Assembly: GCA_016789165.1 (NCBI GenBank)
Contig: JAEURL010000097.1
Coordinates: forward strand, 1-8,398
Source of the DNA: Anaerolineales bacterium
Lineage (GTDB): Bacteria > Chloroflexota > Anaerolineae > Anaerolineales > UBA6663
DNA: 8,398 nucleotides
Direction of reading: 5' to 3'
Shown one piece after another: positions 1-5,848 of the stretch (its first letter is position 1; every line of letters begins with the position of its first letter). The notes under the pieces were generated by a model. It worked only from the letters and a program-made list of their open reading frames with translations, was not told where the DNA came from and did not search any database. The translations under genes and the position numbers were made by a program.

Positions 1-357
1 CAGCGCGCCGGCGCCCTGGGGCTGCAGGGCGCTTACCTCCAGCTGATACTTGCCGCGCGCCTCGTACAGGGTAACGGCCCCGGTCGCCTCCACCGCATCG
101 CCGTCGCGCGGCGTGTAGCGCTGGCGCTCGGCGCGCGAACGCCACATGACGCAGTCCACCTGGGCGGCGCCGTCCTTGAGCGAAAAATACCAGTGGCCGG
201 AGGGGTAAGCCTTGAAGCCCGTGATCTCGCCCCGCACGCGCACATCCTGCAGGCGGTAATCGGCTTCGAGGGCCTGGCGCACATAGCGGTTGAGGTCGCT
301 GACCGTCCAGGTTGCGGCCGCGGGCGCGGCCTCAAACGGCAGCGGCAGGGTGCTCAT
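1..357 (-). CDS. xseA: Exodeoxyribonuclease VII large subunit, N-terminal part (cut by the window edge)
   Basis: The minus strand reads open from an ATG at 357 to the window edge, giving 119 residues without a stop. The start WTVSDLNRYVRQALE (residues 17-31), then VRVRGEITGFK (39-49), SGHWYFSLKDG (53-63) and VDCVMWRS (67-74), is the typical N-terminal OB-fold domain of XseA. In the family this domain binds single-stranded DNA, and the complete enzyme with XseB degrades ssDNA in both directions to oligonucleotides during repair and recombination. The catalytic domain and the C-terminal coiled region lie outside the window, and xseB is not seen here. There is no Shine-Dalgarno sequence; a well-formed promoter ends 7 nt before the ATG, so the mRNA is probably leaderless. 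The gene diverges from the lipoprotein gene at 422. The family call is confident; whether the full gene is intact cannot be judged. Confidence 0.93.
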   Translation of the reverse strand, partial: MSTLPLPFEAAPAAATWTVSDLNRYVRQALEADYRLQDVRVRGEITGFKAYPSGHWYFSLKDGAAQVDCVMWRSRAERQRYTPRDGDAVEATGAVTLYEARGKYQLEVSALQPQGAGAL

Positions 358-393
358 GGGCGCGATAGTAGCCCAGGCAAGTTAAGGTGTCAA
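358..393 (-). promoter_or_regulatory. Sigma70-type promoter of xseA, predicted leaderless
   Basis: Read on the minus strand there is a perfect -35 box TTGACA (393-388), a 17-nt spacer (387-371) and a -10 box TACTAT (370-365, 4 of 6 consensus bases including T1, A2, A5 and T6). Only 7 nt (364-358) then separate the -10 box from the xseA ATG at 357. With normal start-site spacing the transcript would begin at or within a base of the A of the ATG. This fits the absence of any Shine-Dalgarno sequence. Confidence 0.75.
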
Positions 394-415
394 ATGCGGA
401 GGCCCGCGCTATACT
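387..415 (+). promoter_or_regulatory. Sigma70-type promoter of the lipoprotein gene, predicted leaderless
   Basis: The plus strand has GTGTCA (387-392, 4 of 6 matches to TTGACA), a 17-nt spacer and TATACT (410-415, 5 of 6 matches to TATAAT). Six bases (416-421) then separate the box from the ATG at 422. Transcription would therefore start at or next to the start codon, and no Shine-Dalgarno sequence is present. Its -35 box overlaps that of the xseA promoter on the other strand (388-393), so the two polymerases would compete for the same DNA. Confidence 0.65.
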
Positions 416-421
416 GCGCGC

Positions 422-1690
422 ATGCTCAAACTGCTGCGTTGGCTGGCGCTGGCCGGCCTGCTGGCCGGCTGCGCCGGCGGGCCTACCGCAGAGCCGCCCA
501 CCGCCGAACGTCTGGCCGCCTCGCCCTCCCCTTCGCCCGCCCCGCTCAGCGCCACACCGGAACCGGAGCCGGCCGCGGCCGGGCTGCGTGTTTGGATGCC
601 GCCCGAGCTGGCGCCGGAGGCCGAGCCCGGCGGGCCGGAGCTGACCGCGCAGCTGGCGGAGTTTGCCGCCACCGCCGGCCAGCCGGCGCAGGTGCGGGTG
701 AAGGCCGCGGCCGGCCCCGGCGGCTTGTTGGAGTCGCTCATCGCCGCGTATCACGCCGCGCCGGACGCCCTGCCCGATGTGATCGCCCTGCCCTGCGGCG
801 ATCTGGAGACGCCGGCCGCGCTGGGCGCCGTGCTCCCGTTGGACGACCGGCTGCCGGCCGCGCTACAGGCCGACGCCTATCCGTTCGCGCGGACGCTCGG
901 GCAGGCCGCGGGCCATTGGTACGGCGTGCCCTTCGCCGTGGATGCGCGCGTGCTCGTCTTCAACGCCGCAACCTATGCCACGCCGCCGCTGCGCTGGTCT
1001 GAGGTGCTCACCGGCACCCTGATCTTCCCCGGCGCCGAGCCGGACGGGTTGACGCTGCTCAGCGATTACCTGGCCGGCGGCCCGCTGCTCGACGAGGCCG
1101 GCCGGCCCCGGCTGGAGGCCACCCGGCTGGCCGCGAGCTTGGCCGCGTTGCGCGATCTGGCGCAGGCCGGCCGGCTGCCCCTCTCCACCTTGGACTACGC
1201 CGATCCAGCCGCCACCTGGCAAGTCTTCCGCGAACGCCGTGCCGGCCTGGCCCTCACGTCCGCCAGCTGGTTCCTGCGCGAGGCCGGCCGGGTCGCCGGC
1301 GCCGCCGCCGCCGCGCCGCCCACCACCCGCGGCGTGCCGTTCACCCTGGCCGAAGGCTGGTGCTGGGCGCTGGTCAACGCCGGCCGGGACCCGCAGGCCG
1401 CGGCCGGGCTGGTGGCCTGGCTGATGACGCCCGCCCGCCACGGCGCCTGGACCCTGGCGGCCGGCGTGCTGCCGGCGGCGCCAGCCGCGCTGGCGGAATG
1501 GCACGCCGCCCCGGCCGTGCCGCTGGCGGCCGAGGTGTTGACGCGCGCCGAGGCGCGCCCCGGCCCCGCGCTCCTGGCGGCGGCCGGCCCCCTGCTGCGC
1601 CGCGCCTGGGAGGACGTGCTGAACGGCCGCGCCACCCCGGAGGCCGCCGCCGCCGCCGCCGCCCAATCACTGGCTGATCAACAGCCGTAA
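422..1690 (+). CDS. Family 1 extracellular solute-binding lipoprotein (ABC importer component)
   Basis: This is a 422-residue secreted lipoprotein. A short signal peptide (KLLRWLALAGLLAGC) ends in a lipobox with the lipidated Cys at residue 17. A Pro/Ser/Thr/Glu-rich tether follows (about 22-54), and the mature domain starts near GLRVWMP (54-60). WYGVPFAVDARVLVFN (166-181) matches the conserved 'YGVP...vlvyN' segment of MalE-like family 1 binding proteins. WCWALVNAG (313-321), AWLMTP (332-337) and the end RRAWEDVLNGRATPEAA (393-409) are also typical of the family. The likely role is capture of a sugar or other small solute for an ABC importer. The substrate cannot be told, and no permease or ATPase gene lies next to it, so it is an orphan here. 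The protein is strongly Ala-rich. The ATG at 422 is favoured because it starts the signal peptide and sits just behind a promoter. Confidence 0.85.
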   Translation: MLKLLRWLALAGLLAGCAGGPTAEPPTAERLAASPSPSPAPLSATPEPEPAAAGLRVWMPPELAPEAEPGGPELTAQLAEFAATAGQPAQVRVKAAAGPGGLLESLIAAYHAAPDALPDVIALPCGDLETPAALGAVLPLDDRLPAALQADAYPFARTLGQAAGHWYGVPFAVDARVLVFNAATYATPPLRWSEVLTGTLIFPGAEPDGLTLLSDYLAGGPLLDEAGRPRLEATRLAASLAALRDLAQAGRLPLSTLDYADPAATWQVFRERRAGLALTSASWFLREAGRVAGAAAAAPPTTRGVPFTLAEGWCWALVNAGRDPQAAAGLVAWLMTPARHGAWTLAAGVLPAAPAALAEWHAAPAVPLAAEVLTRAEARPGPALLAAAGPLLRRAWEDVLNGRATPEAAAAAAAQSLADQQP

Positions 1691-1807
1691 GCGGCGCGCC
1701 GCCCGGCCATGGCCCGAAGGTACCGGTTGGGCGGCGTCCGGCCCCTCTCGTCTAATCATTTGCGCAACCTTTCACACCACCTGCTGCCCTGCCCCTAACT
1801 CAAGCCT
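1691..1807 (+). other. Intergenic region with possible weak terminator and start signals for the phosphomutase gene
   Basis: An inverted repeat pairs CGCCGCCC (1697-1704) with GGGCGGCG (1729-1736). The loop between them holds the palindrome GGCCATGGCC (1705-1714). No T-run follows, so at most this is a weak or factor-dependent terminator for the lipoprotein gene. Downstream there is no Shine-Dalgarno sequence ahead of the ATG at 1808. TTCACA (1771-1776, 5 of 6 matches to a -35 box) lies at a plausible distance from the poor candidate -10 CTAACT (1795-1800), which is 7 nt before the ATG. This would again be a leaderless arrangement, but the -10 is too weak to call with confidence. Confidence 0.3.
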
Positions 1808-3259
1808 ATGACCATCCAATTCGGAACTGACGGCTGGCGCGCCGTGATCGCCGAGACCTTCACCTTTGAGAATCTGCGCCTGCTGGCGCAGGGCATCGCG
1901 GATGCCGCCGCGGCCCCGGATTGGGGGGATGGCGCCGGCCAGACCGATTTCGACCCGCGGCTGATGGTGGTGGGCTTCGACACCCGTTTCCTCTCCGATC
2001 GCTTCGCCACCGAAGTGGCGCGCGTGCTGGCCGCCAACGGCCTGACGGTGCTGCTCACCCACGCCGACGCCCCCACGCCGGCGGTCTCTTTTGCCGTGCG
2101 GCACCACCGCGCCGCCGGCGGTGTGATGATCACGGCCTCGCACAACGCCCCGCGCTACAACGGCGTCAAGCTCAAGGCCGCCTTCGGCGGCTCAGCCCTC
2201 AATGAGCAGTGCCGGCGCGTGGAGGTCTACCTGGCCGACAACGAGGCCCGGGCGCGCGGCCCGAACCTGATGGACTACGACAAGGCCGTGAGCGCCGGCC
2301 TGATCAAACGTTTCAACCCCATGCCCGCCTATTACGATCACCTGCGGACGCTGGTGAACTTCGACGTGATCGCGGGCAACCCGCAGCGGCTGGTGGTGGA
2401 CTCGATGTACGGCTCGGGGCGCGGCGCCATCAAGGGCATCCTGCAGGGCACGGGCAGCGAAGTCTTCGAGATCCGCGGCGAAATGAACCCCGGCTTCGGC
2501 GGCGTGCACCCGGAGCCCATCGCCAAATACCTGGGGGCCACCGTCGGCGCTATCGCGGCCGGCCACGGAGCCTTCGCCGTGATCACCGATGGCGACGCCG
2601 ACCGGACCGGCGCCATGGACGGGCGCGGCCAGTTCGTGGACCCGCACCGGATCATGGCCCTGACGCTGCAATACCTGGTGGAGAAGCGCGGCTGGACGGG
2701 CGCGGCCGTGAAGACGGTCTCCACCACCCGCATGATCAACCGGCTGGCCGCGCGCTACGACCTGCCCTGCTACGAGACTCCGGTCGGTTTCAACCACATC
2801 GCCGACCACATGCTGGCCCAGACAGTCCTGATCGGCGGCGAGGAGTCGGGCGGGATCAGCATCAAGGGCCACATTCCGGAGGGCGACGGCGTGCTGTTCG
2901 GCCTGCTGCTGCTGGAGATGGTGGCCGCCTCGGGGGCGACGCTGGAGGAGATGGTGGGCGACCTGCTGCGGGCGGTCGGCCCCGCGCACTACGCCCGCAA
3001 AGACCTGCGCCTGGCGCGCCCGATCTCCAAGAAGGACATGGTGCGCCGGCTGACCGAGAACGCGCCCGGCCAGATCGGCGGGCTGACGGTGGTCAAGGTC
3101 GAATCGCTGGACGGCGTGAAATACGTGCTGGACGACGACTCGTGGCTGCTGATCCGGCCCTCCGGCACCGAGCCGGTGCTGCGCGTCTACGCCGAGGCCC
3201 GCGACGAGGCGGCGGTGGCGGCGCTGCTGGGATACGGGCAGACGGTGGCGGCCGGCTGA
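1808..3259 (+). CDS. Phosphoglucomutase-type alpha-D-phosphohexomutase
   Basis: This 483-residue protein has all four signature loops of the alpha-D-phosphohexomutase superfamily. They are the phosphoserine loop TASHN (109-113, Ser111 as the phosphorylated residue), the Mg2+-binding loop DGDADR (261-266), the sugar-binding loop GEESGG (344-349) and the phosphate-binding loop RPSGTEP (450-456). The N-terminus FGTDGWRA (5-12) is also typical. The enzyme moves phosphate between C1 and C6 of a hexose through a bisphosphate intermediate, in the cytoplasm. A GEES sugar loop is the form usual in glucose-specific mutases, whereas GEMS is usual in PMM/PGM enzymes and GlmM enzymes differ. Phosphoglucomutase, linking glucose-6-phosphate to glycogen or nucleotide-sugar synthesis, is therefore preferred. 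The length is normal and nothing looks broken. It is in the same direction as the lipoprotein gene but 117 bp away, so co-transcription is uncertain. Superfamily membership is near certain; exact substrate is moderate. Confidence 0.93.
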   Translation: MTIQFGTDGWRAVIAETFTFENLRLLAQGIADAAAAPDWGDGAGQTDFDPRLMVVGFDTRFLSDRFATEVARVLAANGLTVLLTHADAPTPAVSFAVRHHRAAGGVMITASHNAPRYNGVKLKAAFGGSALNEQCRRVEVYLADNEARARGPNLMDYDKAVSAGLIKRFNPMPAYYDHLRTLVNFDVIAGNPQRLVVDSMYGSGRGAIKGILQGTGSEVFEIRGEMNPGFGGVHPEPIAKYLGATVGAIAAGHGAFAVITDGDADRTGAMDGRGQFVDPHRIMALTLQYLVEKRGWTGAAVKTVSTTRMINRLAARYDLPCYETPVGFNHIADHMLAQTVLIGGEESGGISIKGHIPEGDGVLFGLLLLEMVAASGATLEEMVGDLLRAVGPAHYARKDLRLARPISKKDMVRRLTENAPGQIGGLTVVKVESLDGVKYVLDDDSWLLIRPSGTEPVLRVYAEARDEAAVAALLGYGQTVAAG

Positions 3260-3276
3260 GCGGCGCGGGCCGCGGC
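3260..3276 (+). terminator. Possible weak hairpin at the convergent gene junction
   Basis: Between the phosphomutase stop and the opposing kinase stop there are only 18 bases. They contain a 5-bp stem GCGGC (3260-3264) / GCCGC (3269-3273) with a 4-base loop, followed by GGCTTTA, and an overlapping palindrome GCCGCGGC (3269-3276). The U-tract is short, so this is a tentative terminator at best. It is the only candidate for ending either transcript here. Confidence 0.2.
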
Positions 3277-3277
3277 T

Positions 3278-4387
3278 TTACCCGGCGGCCGGCAAGGAGA
3301 AGGTGAACGTGCTGCCGGCGCCCAGCCGGCTGACGGCGGCCAGGCTGCCGCCGTGCATGCGCGCAATCTCGTGGGCGATGGCCAGGCCGGCCCCGATCCC
3401 CTGCTGCTCCTGGTGCGAACGATCCGACTGGTAGAACAAATCGAAGATCCGCTCCAGCTCCGAGGGCGGGATGCCGCGGCCCTGGTCGGCGACGTGGATC
3501 AGCACCCAGCCGGGGCGCGTCTCGGCCGTCACCCGCACCGGGCCGGCGCCGGGCGGCGAGAACTTGACGGCGTTCTCCACCAGCCGGCCGACCCCGTCGC
3601 TCAGATATTCGCGGTCGGCGCGCACCGCCGGCAGGTCCGCCGGCAGGTTCAGCTCCACGGCCACGCCGCGCGCGACGGCCGCCGGCTGGACCTTGGTCAC
3701 GATTGTGCTGAGCAGGCTGGGCAGCTCGGCCAGGATGGCGCTGCGCTGCTCAAAGATCTGCTGGGCCTCGCCCGTCCGGAACTCCGCCAGCAGGATGAAA
3801 TCCTCCACCAGCCGCTGCAGGCGCTGGGTGCCGGCCTCGATCACCTGCAGGAAACGGCCGAACTCTTCGGACCGGTCGGCCGGCGCGCTCTCGCGCAGCA
3901 GCTCCAGATAGCCGGTGATGTGCGTCAGCGGCGTGCGGAATTCGTGGTTGAGGGTGGCGATGATGGCGTGCTTCAGCTCGGCGATCTGGCGCTGGCGGGC
4001 CTGGTCCAGCTGGGCGCGCCGGGTGAGCTTGTTGCGGATGGCCAGCAGCAGGTCGTCTTCTTCAAACGGCTTGATCAGGTAATCGTCCACCCCCAGCTCT
4101 TTGCCGCGCGTCACGTCGCGCTTCTCGGCCCGCGCCGTCAGAAAAATAAAGGGGGTGTCGGCCCACTCGGGCCGGGCGCGCACGGCGGCATACAGCTCGT
4201 AGCCATCCATGCGCGGCATCATGATGTCGGAGATCACCAGGTGCGGGGAAAACGTCTCGAGGACGGCCAGCGCTTCCTGGCCGTTGCCGGCGGTCACCAC
4301 CTCGTAGTCCGCCAGCTCCAGCACGCCGCGCACGCCCTCCAAAACGGCGGGATCATCCTCGGCTACCAGAATGCGTGTCCGGCTCAT
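3278..4387 (-). CDS. Receiver-histidine kinase hybrid, cytoplasmic
   Basis: This 369-residue protein has an N-terminal receiver domain (about 4-120): acidic pair D11/D12, phospho-acceptor D54 in VISDIMMP, T84 and K106 in LIKPF. A HisKA domain follows with H148 in TLNHEFRTPL. The HATPase_c domain (about 260-366) has the N-box with N272 (ENAVKFSP), the G1 box DQGRG (301-305) and the G2 box GIGAGLA (330-336). All catalytic residues are present. There is no membrane segment, signal peptide or PAS/GAF sensor, so the input must come through the receiver or a partner protein. It lies 26 bp downstream of the ATPase/winged-helix gene on the same strand, with an AGGTGG ribosome site in the gap, so the two are very likely co-transcribed and may act together. 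The ATG at 4387 is set by the ribosome site and by the receiver beginning at residue 4. The partner specificity is inferred. Confidence 0.92.
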   Translation of the reverse strand: MSRTRILVAEDDPAVLEGVRGVLELADYEVVTAGNGQEALAVLETFSPHLVISDIMMPRMDGYELYAAVRARPEWADTPFIFLTARAEKRDVTRGKELGVDDYLIKPFEEDDLLLAIRNKLTRRAQLDQARQRQIAELKHAIIATLNHEFRTPLTHITGYLELLRESAPADRSEEFGRFLQVIEAGTQRLQRLVEDFILLAEFRTGEAQQIFEQRSAILAELPSLLSTIVTKVQPAAVARGVAVELNLPADLPAVRADREYLSDGVGRLVENAVKFSPPGAGPVRVTAETRPGWVLIHVADQGRGIPPSELERIFDLFYQSDRSHQEQQGIGAGLAIAHEIARMHGGSLAAVSRLGAGSTFTFSLPAAG

Positions 4388-4391
4388 CGTC

Positions 4392-4397
4392 CCACCT
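4392..4397 (-). promoter_or_regulatory. Ribosome binding site of the receiver-kinase gene
   Basis: On the minus strand AGGTGG (4397-4392) precedes the ATG at 4387 by 4 nt, inside the 26-nt gap after the upstream stop codon. It supports ATG 4387 as the start. It also contrasts with the unit-head genes of this window, which have no such site. Confidence 0.6.
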
Positions 4398-4413
4398 GGT
4401 TGTCGGAGGTCGG

Positions 4414-5739
4414 TCAGGCTTCCTCGTCGTCGCGCGCTTCCAGCGGCCGGCTGACCAGCTTGTAGCCGCGGCCGCGCTGGGTGAGCAGGTAGCGCGGGTG
4501 CAGGGGCTCCGGCTCCACCTTGGCGCGCAGCCGGCTGACCAGCTTCTCGATCCGCGCGTCGTCCACCCGGTCCAGATACTGGCCGCCCCAGACCGTCTCG
4601 ACGATCTGCTCCTTGGTCGTCAGGCGGTCCAGCCGGTCATAGAGCAGGCGCATCAGCCGGTATTCCAGGTCAGTCAGAACCGTGACCTTGACCCCGTCCA
4701 CCCAGACTTCCCCGGCGTCCTCGTCCACGCGCACGCCTTCCACCGTCTCGGGCGCCGCCGCGCCCTGATAGCGCACGAAGGTGGCGAAGGTCTCGGAGAA
4801 CAGGCGGCCTTCGTCGGTGAGCAGGCCGAACGCCTGCAGCCGGGCGCGGTCGTGCGGGTTGAGGCCGTCGTCGGCGGCCGTGACCAGCGCGCGCAGGGCG
4901 GCCTGCTCGTCTGGCTGCAGCTGGTTCCAGAGCTTGAGGCACTCGGCGCGGACGTTGGGGTCGGTGGCCAGGGCCTCCGGGTGCCGCTGGGCGGCCTGCG
5001 CCAGCGCGCCCAGCAGGCCAAAGTGTCCGCCGGCGGCGCGCAGCACGGTCTGCTGCAGCGGGGCCGGCAGGCCGAGGCCGCCCACCTCCGCCAGCACCTG
5101 GCGCGCGTCGGCCTCGGAGAGCAGGCGCAGCGCCAGGGTGTTGGCCGTGAACAGCTCGGCGAATTCGTTTTCGCCGCGCAGGCTGGGATCGGCCAGGGGG
5201 CGGACCGTGGCGGTGACGTACGCCAGCCGATCCGGGAATTTGTCTTTCAGGGCGCGCAGGTTGAGCAGCGTGCGATCTTCCAGGGCCGCGTAGACCTCGT
5301 CGAACTCATCCAACAGCAGCACCAGGTTGCGGCCAAGCTCCCCGCAGGTCTCGGACAGCGCGGCGTTGAAGGCCAGCGAGGCCTGGAAAACCGAGCCGGC
5401 CGTGGTGATGCGGTCGTGCTGGCGGCGCAGGTGCTCCACCAGGGCCGGCGGCGAGAGGCGGGTATCCTCCAGCGCCTCCAGCAGCGAGCGGACCACCACT
5501 TCAAAGAAGCCCGGCGCCGTCAGCTCGACCACGCGGTTGCAGTCGATGTAGACGAAGATGCCGGCCCGGCCGGCCAGCTTTTCGTAGCGGGCCAGGTGCT
5601 CGGGCGCCGGCAGCGCCCGCAGGAAGGGGCTCTTGCCGGTATTGCTCAGGCCGTACACGGCCACGCACTCGTCGCGCGCCAGCGCGTCGAGGACCATGGC
5701 CACATCTGATCCACGGACAGATTGAAAAGAGAAAACCAT
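4414..5739 (-). CDS. P-loop ATPase with C-terminal OmpR/PhoB-type winged-helix DNA-binding domain
   Basis: This protein has 441 residues. The N-terminal half is a STAND/AAA-like P-loop NTPase: Walker A GLSNTGKS (30-37), Walker B LVLLLDEFD (139-147) and a GGHFGLL segment (237-243) resembling the 'GG-P' helix motif of such ATPases. An intermediate winged-helix-like region follows (about 268-324; DEQAALRAL, LQAFGLLTDEGRLFS). The C-terminus (about 344-432) is a clear OmpR/PhoB DNA-binding domain: VWVDG, LTDLEYRLMRLL, KEQIVETVW, then the recognition-helix stretch VDDARIEKLVSRLRAKVEP and the wing RGRGYKLV. There is no receiver domain. It is probably a transcription regulator whose DNA binding or oligomerisation is switched by nucleotide. 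It is the first gene of a two-gene unit with the receiver-kinase gene. ATG 5739 has no Shine-Dalgarno sequence but lies 6 nt after a candidate -10 box; an alternative ATG at 5697 would remove the strand before Walker A. Target genes and signal are unknown. Confidence 0.88.
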   Translation of the reverse strand: MVFSFQSVRGSDVAMVLDALARDECVAVYGLSNTGKSPFLRALPAPEHLARYEKLAGRAGIFVYIDCNRVVELTAPGFFEVVVRSLLEALEDTRLSPPALVEHLRRQHDRITTAGSVFQASLAFNAALSETCGELGRNLVLLLDEFDEVYAALEDRTLLNLRALKDKFPDRLAYVTATVRPLADPSLRGENEFAELFTANTLALRLLSEADARQVLAEVGGLGLPAPLQQTVLRAAGGHFGLLGALAQAAQRHPEALATDPNVRAECLKLWNQLQPDEQAALRALVTAADDGLNPHDRARLQAFGLLTDEGRLFSETFATFVRYQGAAAPETVEGVRVDEDAGEVWVDGVKVTVLTDLEYRLMRLLYDRLDRLTTKEQIVETVWGGQYLDRVDDARIEKLVSRLRAKVEPEPLHPRYLLTQRGRGYKLVSRPLEARDDEEA

Positions 5740-5745
5740 AGCGGA

Positions 5746-5774
5746 ATTAGCCGACCGTCAGGGTATGGCGTCCA
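5746..5774 (-). promoter_or_regulatory. Candidate promoter of the ATPase/kinase unit, predicted leaderless
   Basis: Read on the minus strand, TGGACG (5774-5769, 4 of 6 matches to the -35 consensus) is followed by a 17-nt spacer and GCTAAT (5751-5746, 4 of 6 matches to the -10 consensus). Then come 6 nt and the ATG at 5739. The geometry equals that of the promoters at 358-421. A second -10-like hexamer, GATAAT (5779-5774), has no convincing -35 box. The site lies just downstream of the terminator of the preceding unit, where a new promoter is expected. Confidence 0.45.
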
Positions 5775-5790
5775 TTATCCAACAATCACC

Positions 5791-5826
5791 CCAAAAGAAA
5801 AAGGCCAGCGGCGCATGCCGCTGGCC
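5791..5826 (-). terminator. Strong intrinsic terminator of the MutL/KOW/PT-linker unit
   Basis: A perfect 10-bp stem pairs GGCCAGCGGC (5803-5812) with GCCGCTGGCC (5817-5826) around a 4-base loop. On the minus strand it is followed directly by a T-rich tract of five T, one C and four T (5802-5793). This is a textbook rho-independent terminator. It works only for minus-strand transcription, because the plus-strand side has no T-run. It lies 22 bp past the stop of the PT-linker gene. Confidence 0.93.
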
Positions 5827-5848
5827 CCGGCCAGGCACAAGAGGCCGA

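Noticed and set aside
22..44. Possible biotin/lipoyl attachment in the 360-residue KOW protein (residues 22-44 of that protein)
   Set aside because: The strand pattern resembles a barrel-sandwich fold, but there is no lysine in a modification motif between the two halves.
33..335. 100-residue minus-strand open frame at the left edge
   Set aside because: It is out of frame with xseA, whose conserved N-terminal sequence is plain in the neighbouring frame from 357 to the edge.
2192..2989. Long open frame on the minus strand inside the phosphomutase gene
   Set aside because: It is antisense to a gene with all catalytic motifs intact. The translation is rich in His, Gln and Arg without any domain, as expected from the complement of GC-rich codons.
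2209..3306. 365-residue plus-strand open frame overlapping the phosphomutase gene
   Set aside because: It is a +1-type shadow with Arg/Pro/Gly-rich low-complexity translation, and it overruns the real stop codon.
3353..4465. 370-residue plus-strand open frame opposite the kinase gene
   Set aside because: It is the antisense shadow of a kinase with all motifs present. No domain was recognised and no promoter or ribosome site supports it.
4375..5709. 444-residue plus-strand open frame opposite the ATPase gene
   Set aside because: It is longer than the gene it opposes, but its translation is Gln/His/Val-rich antisense sequence without motifs. The minus-strand gene has clear Walker and winged-helix motifs.
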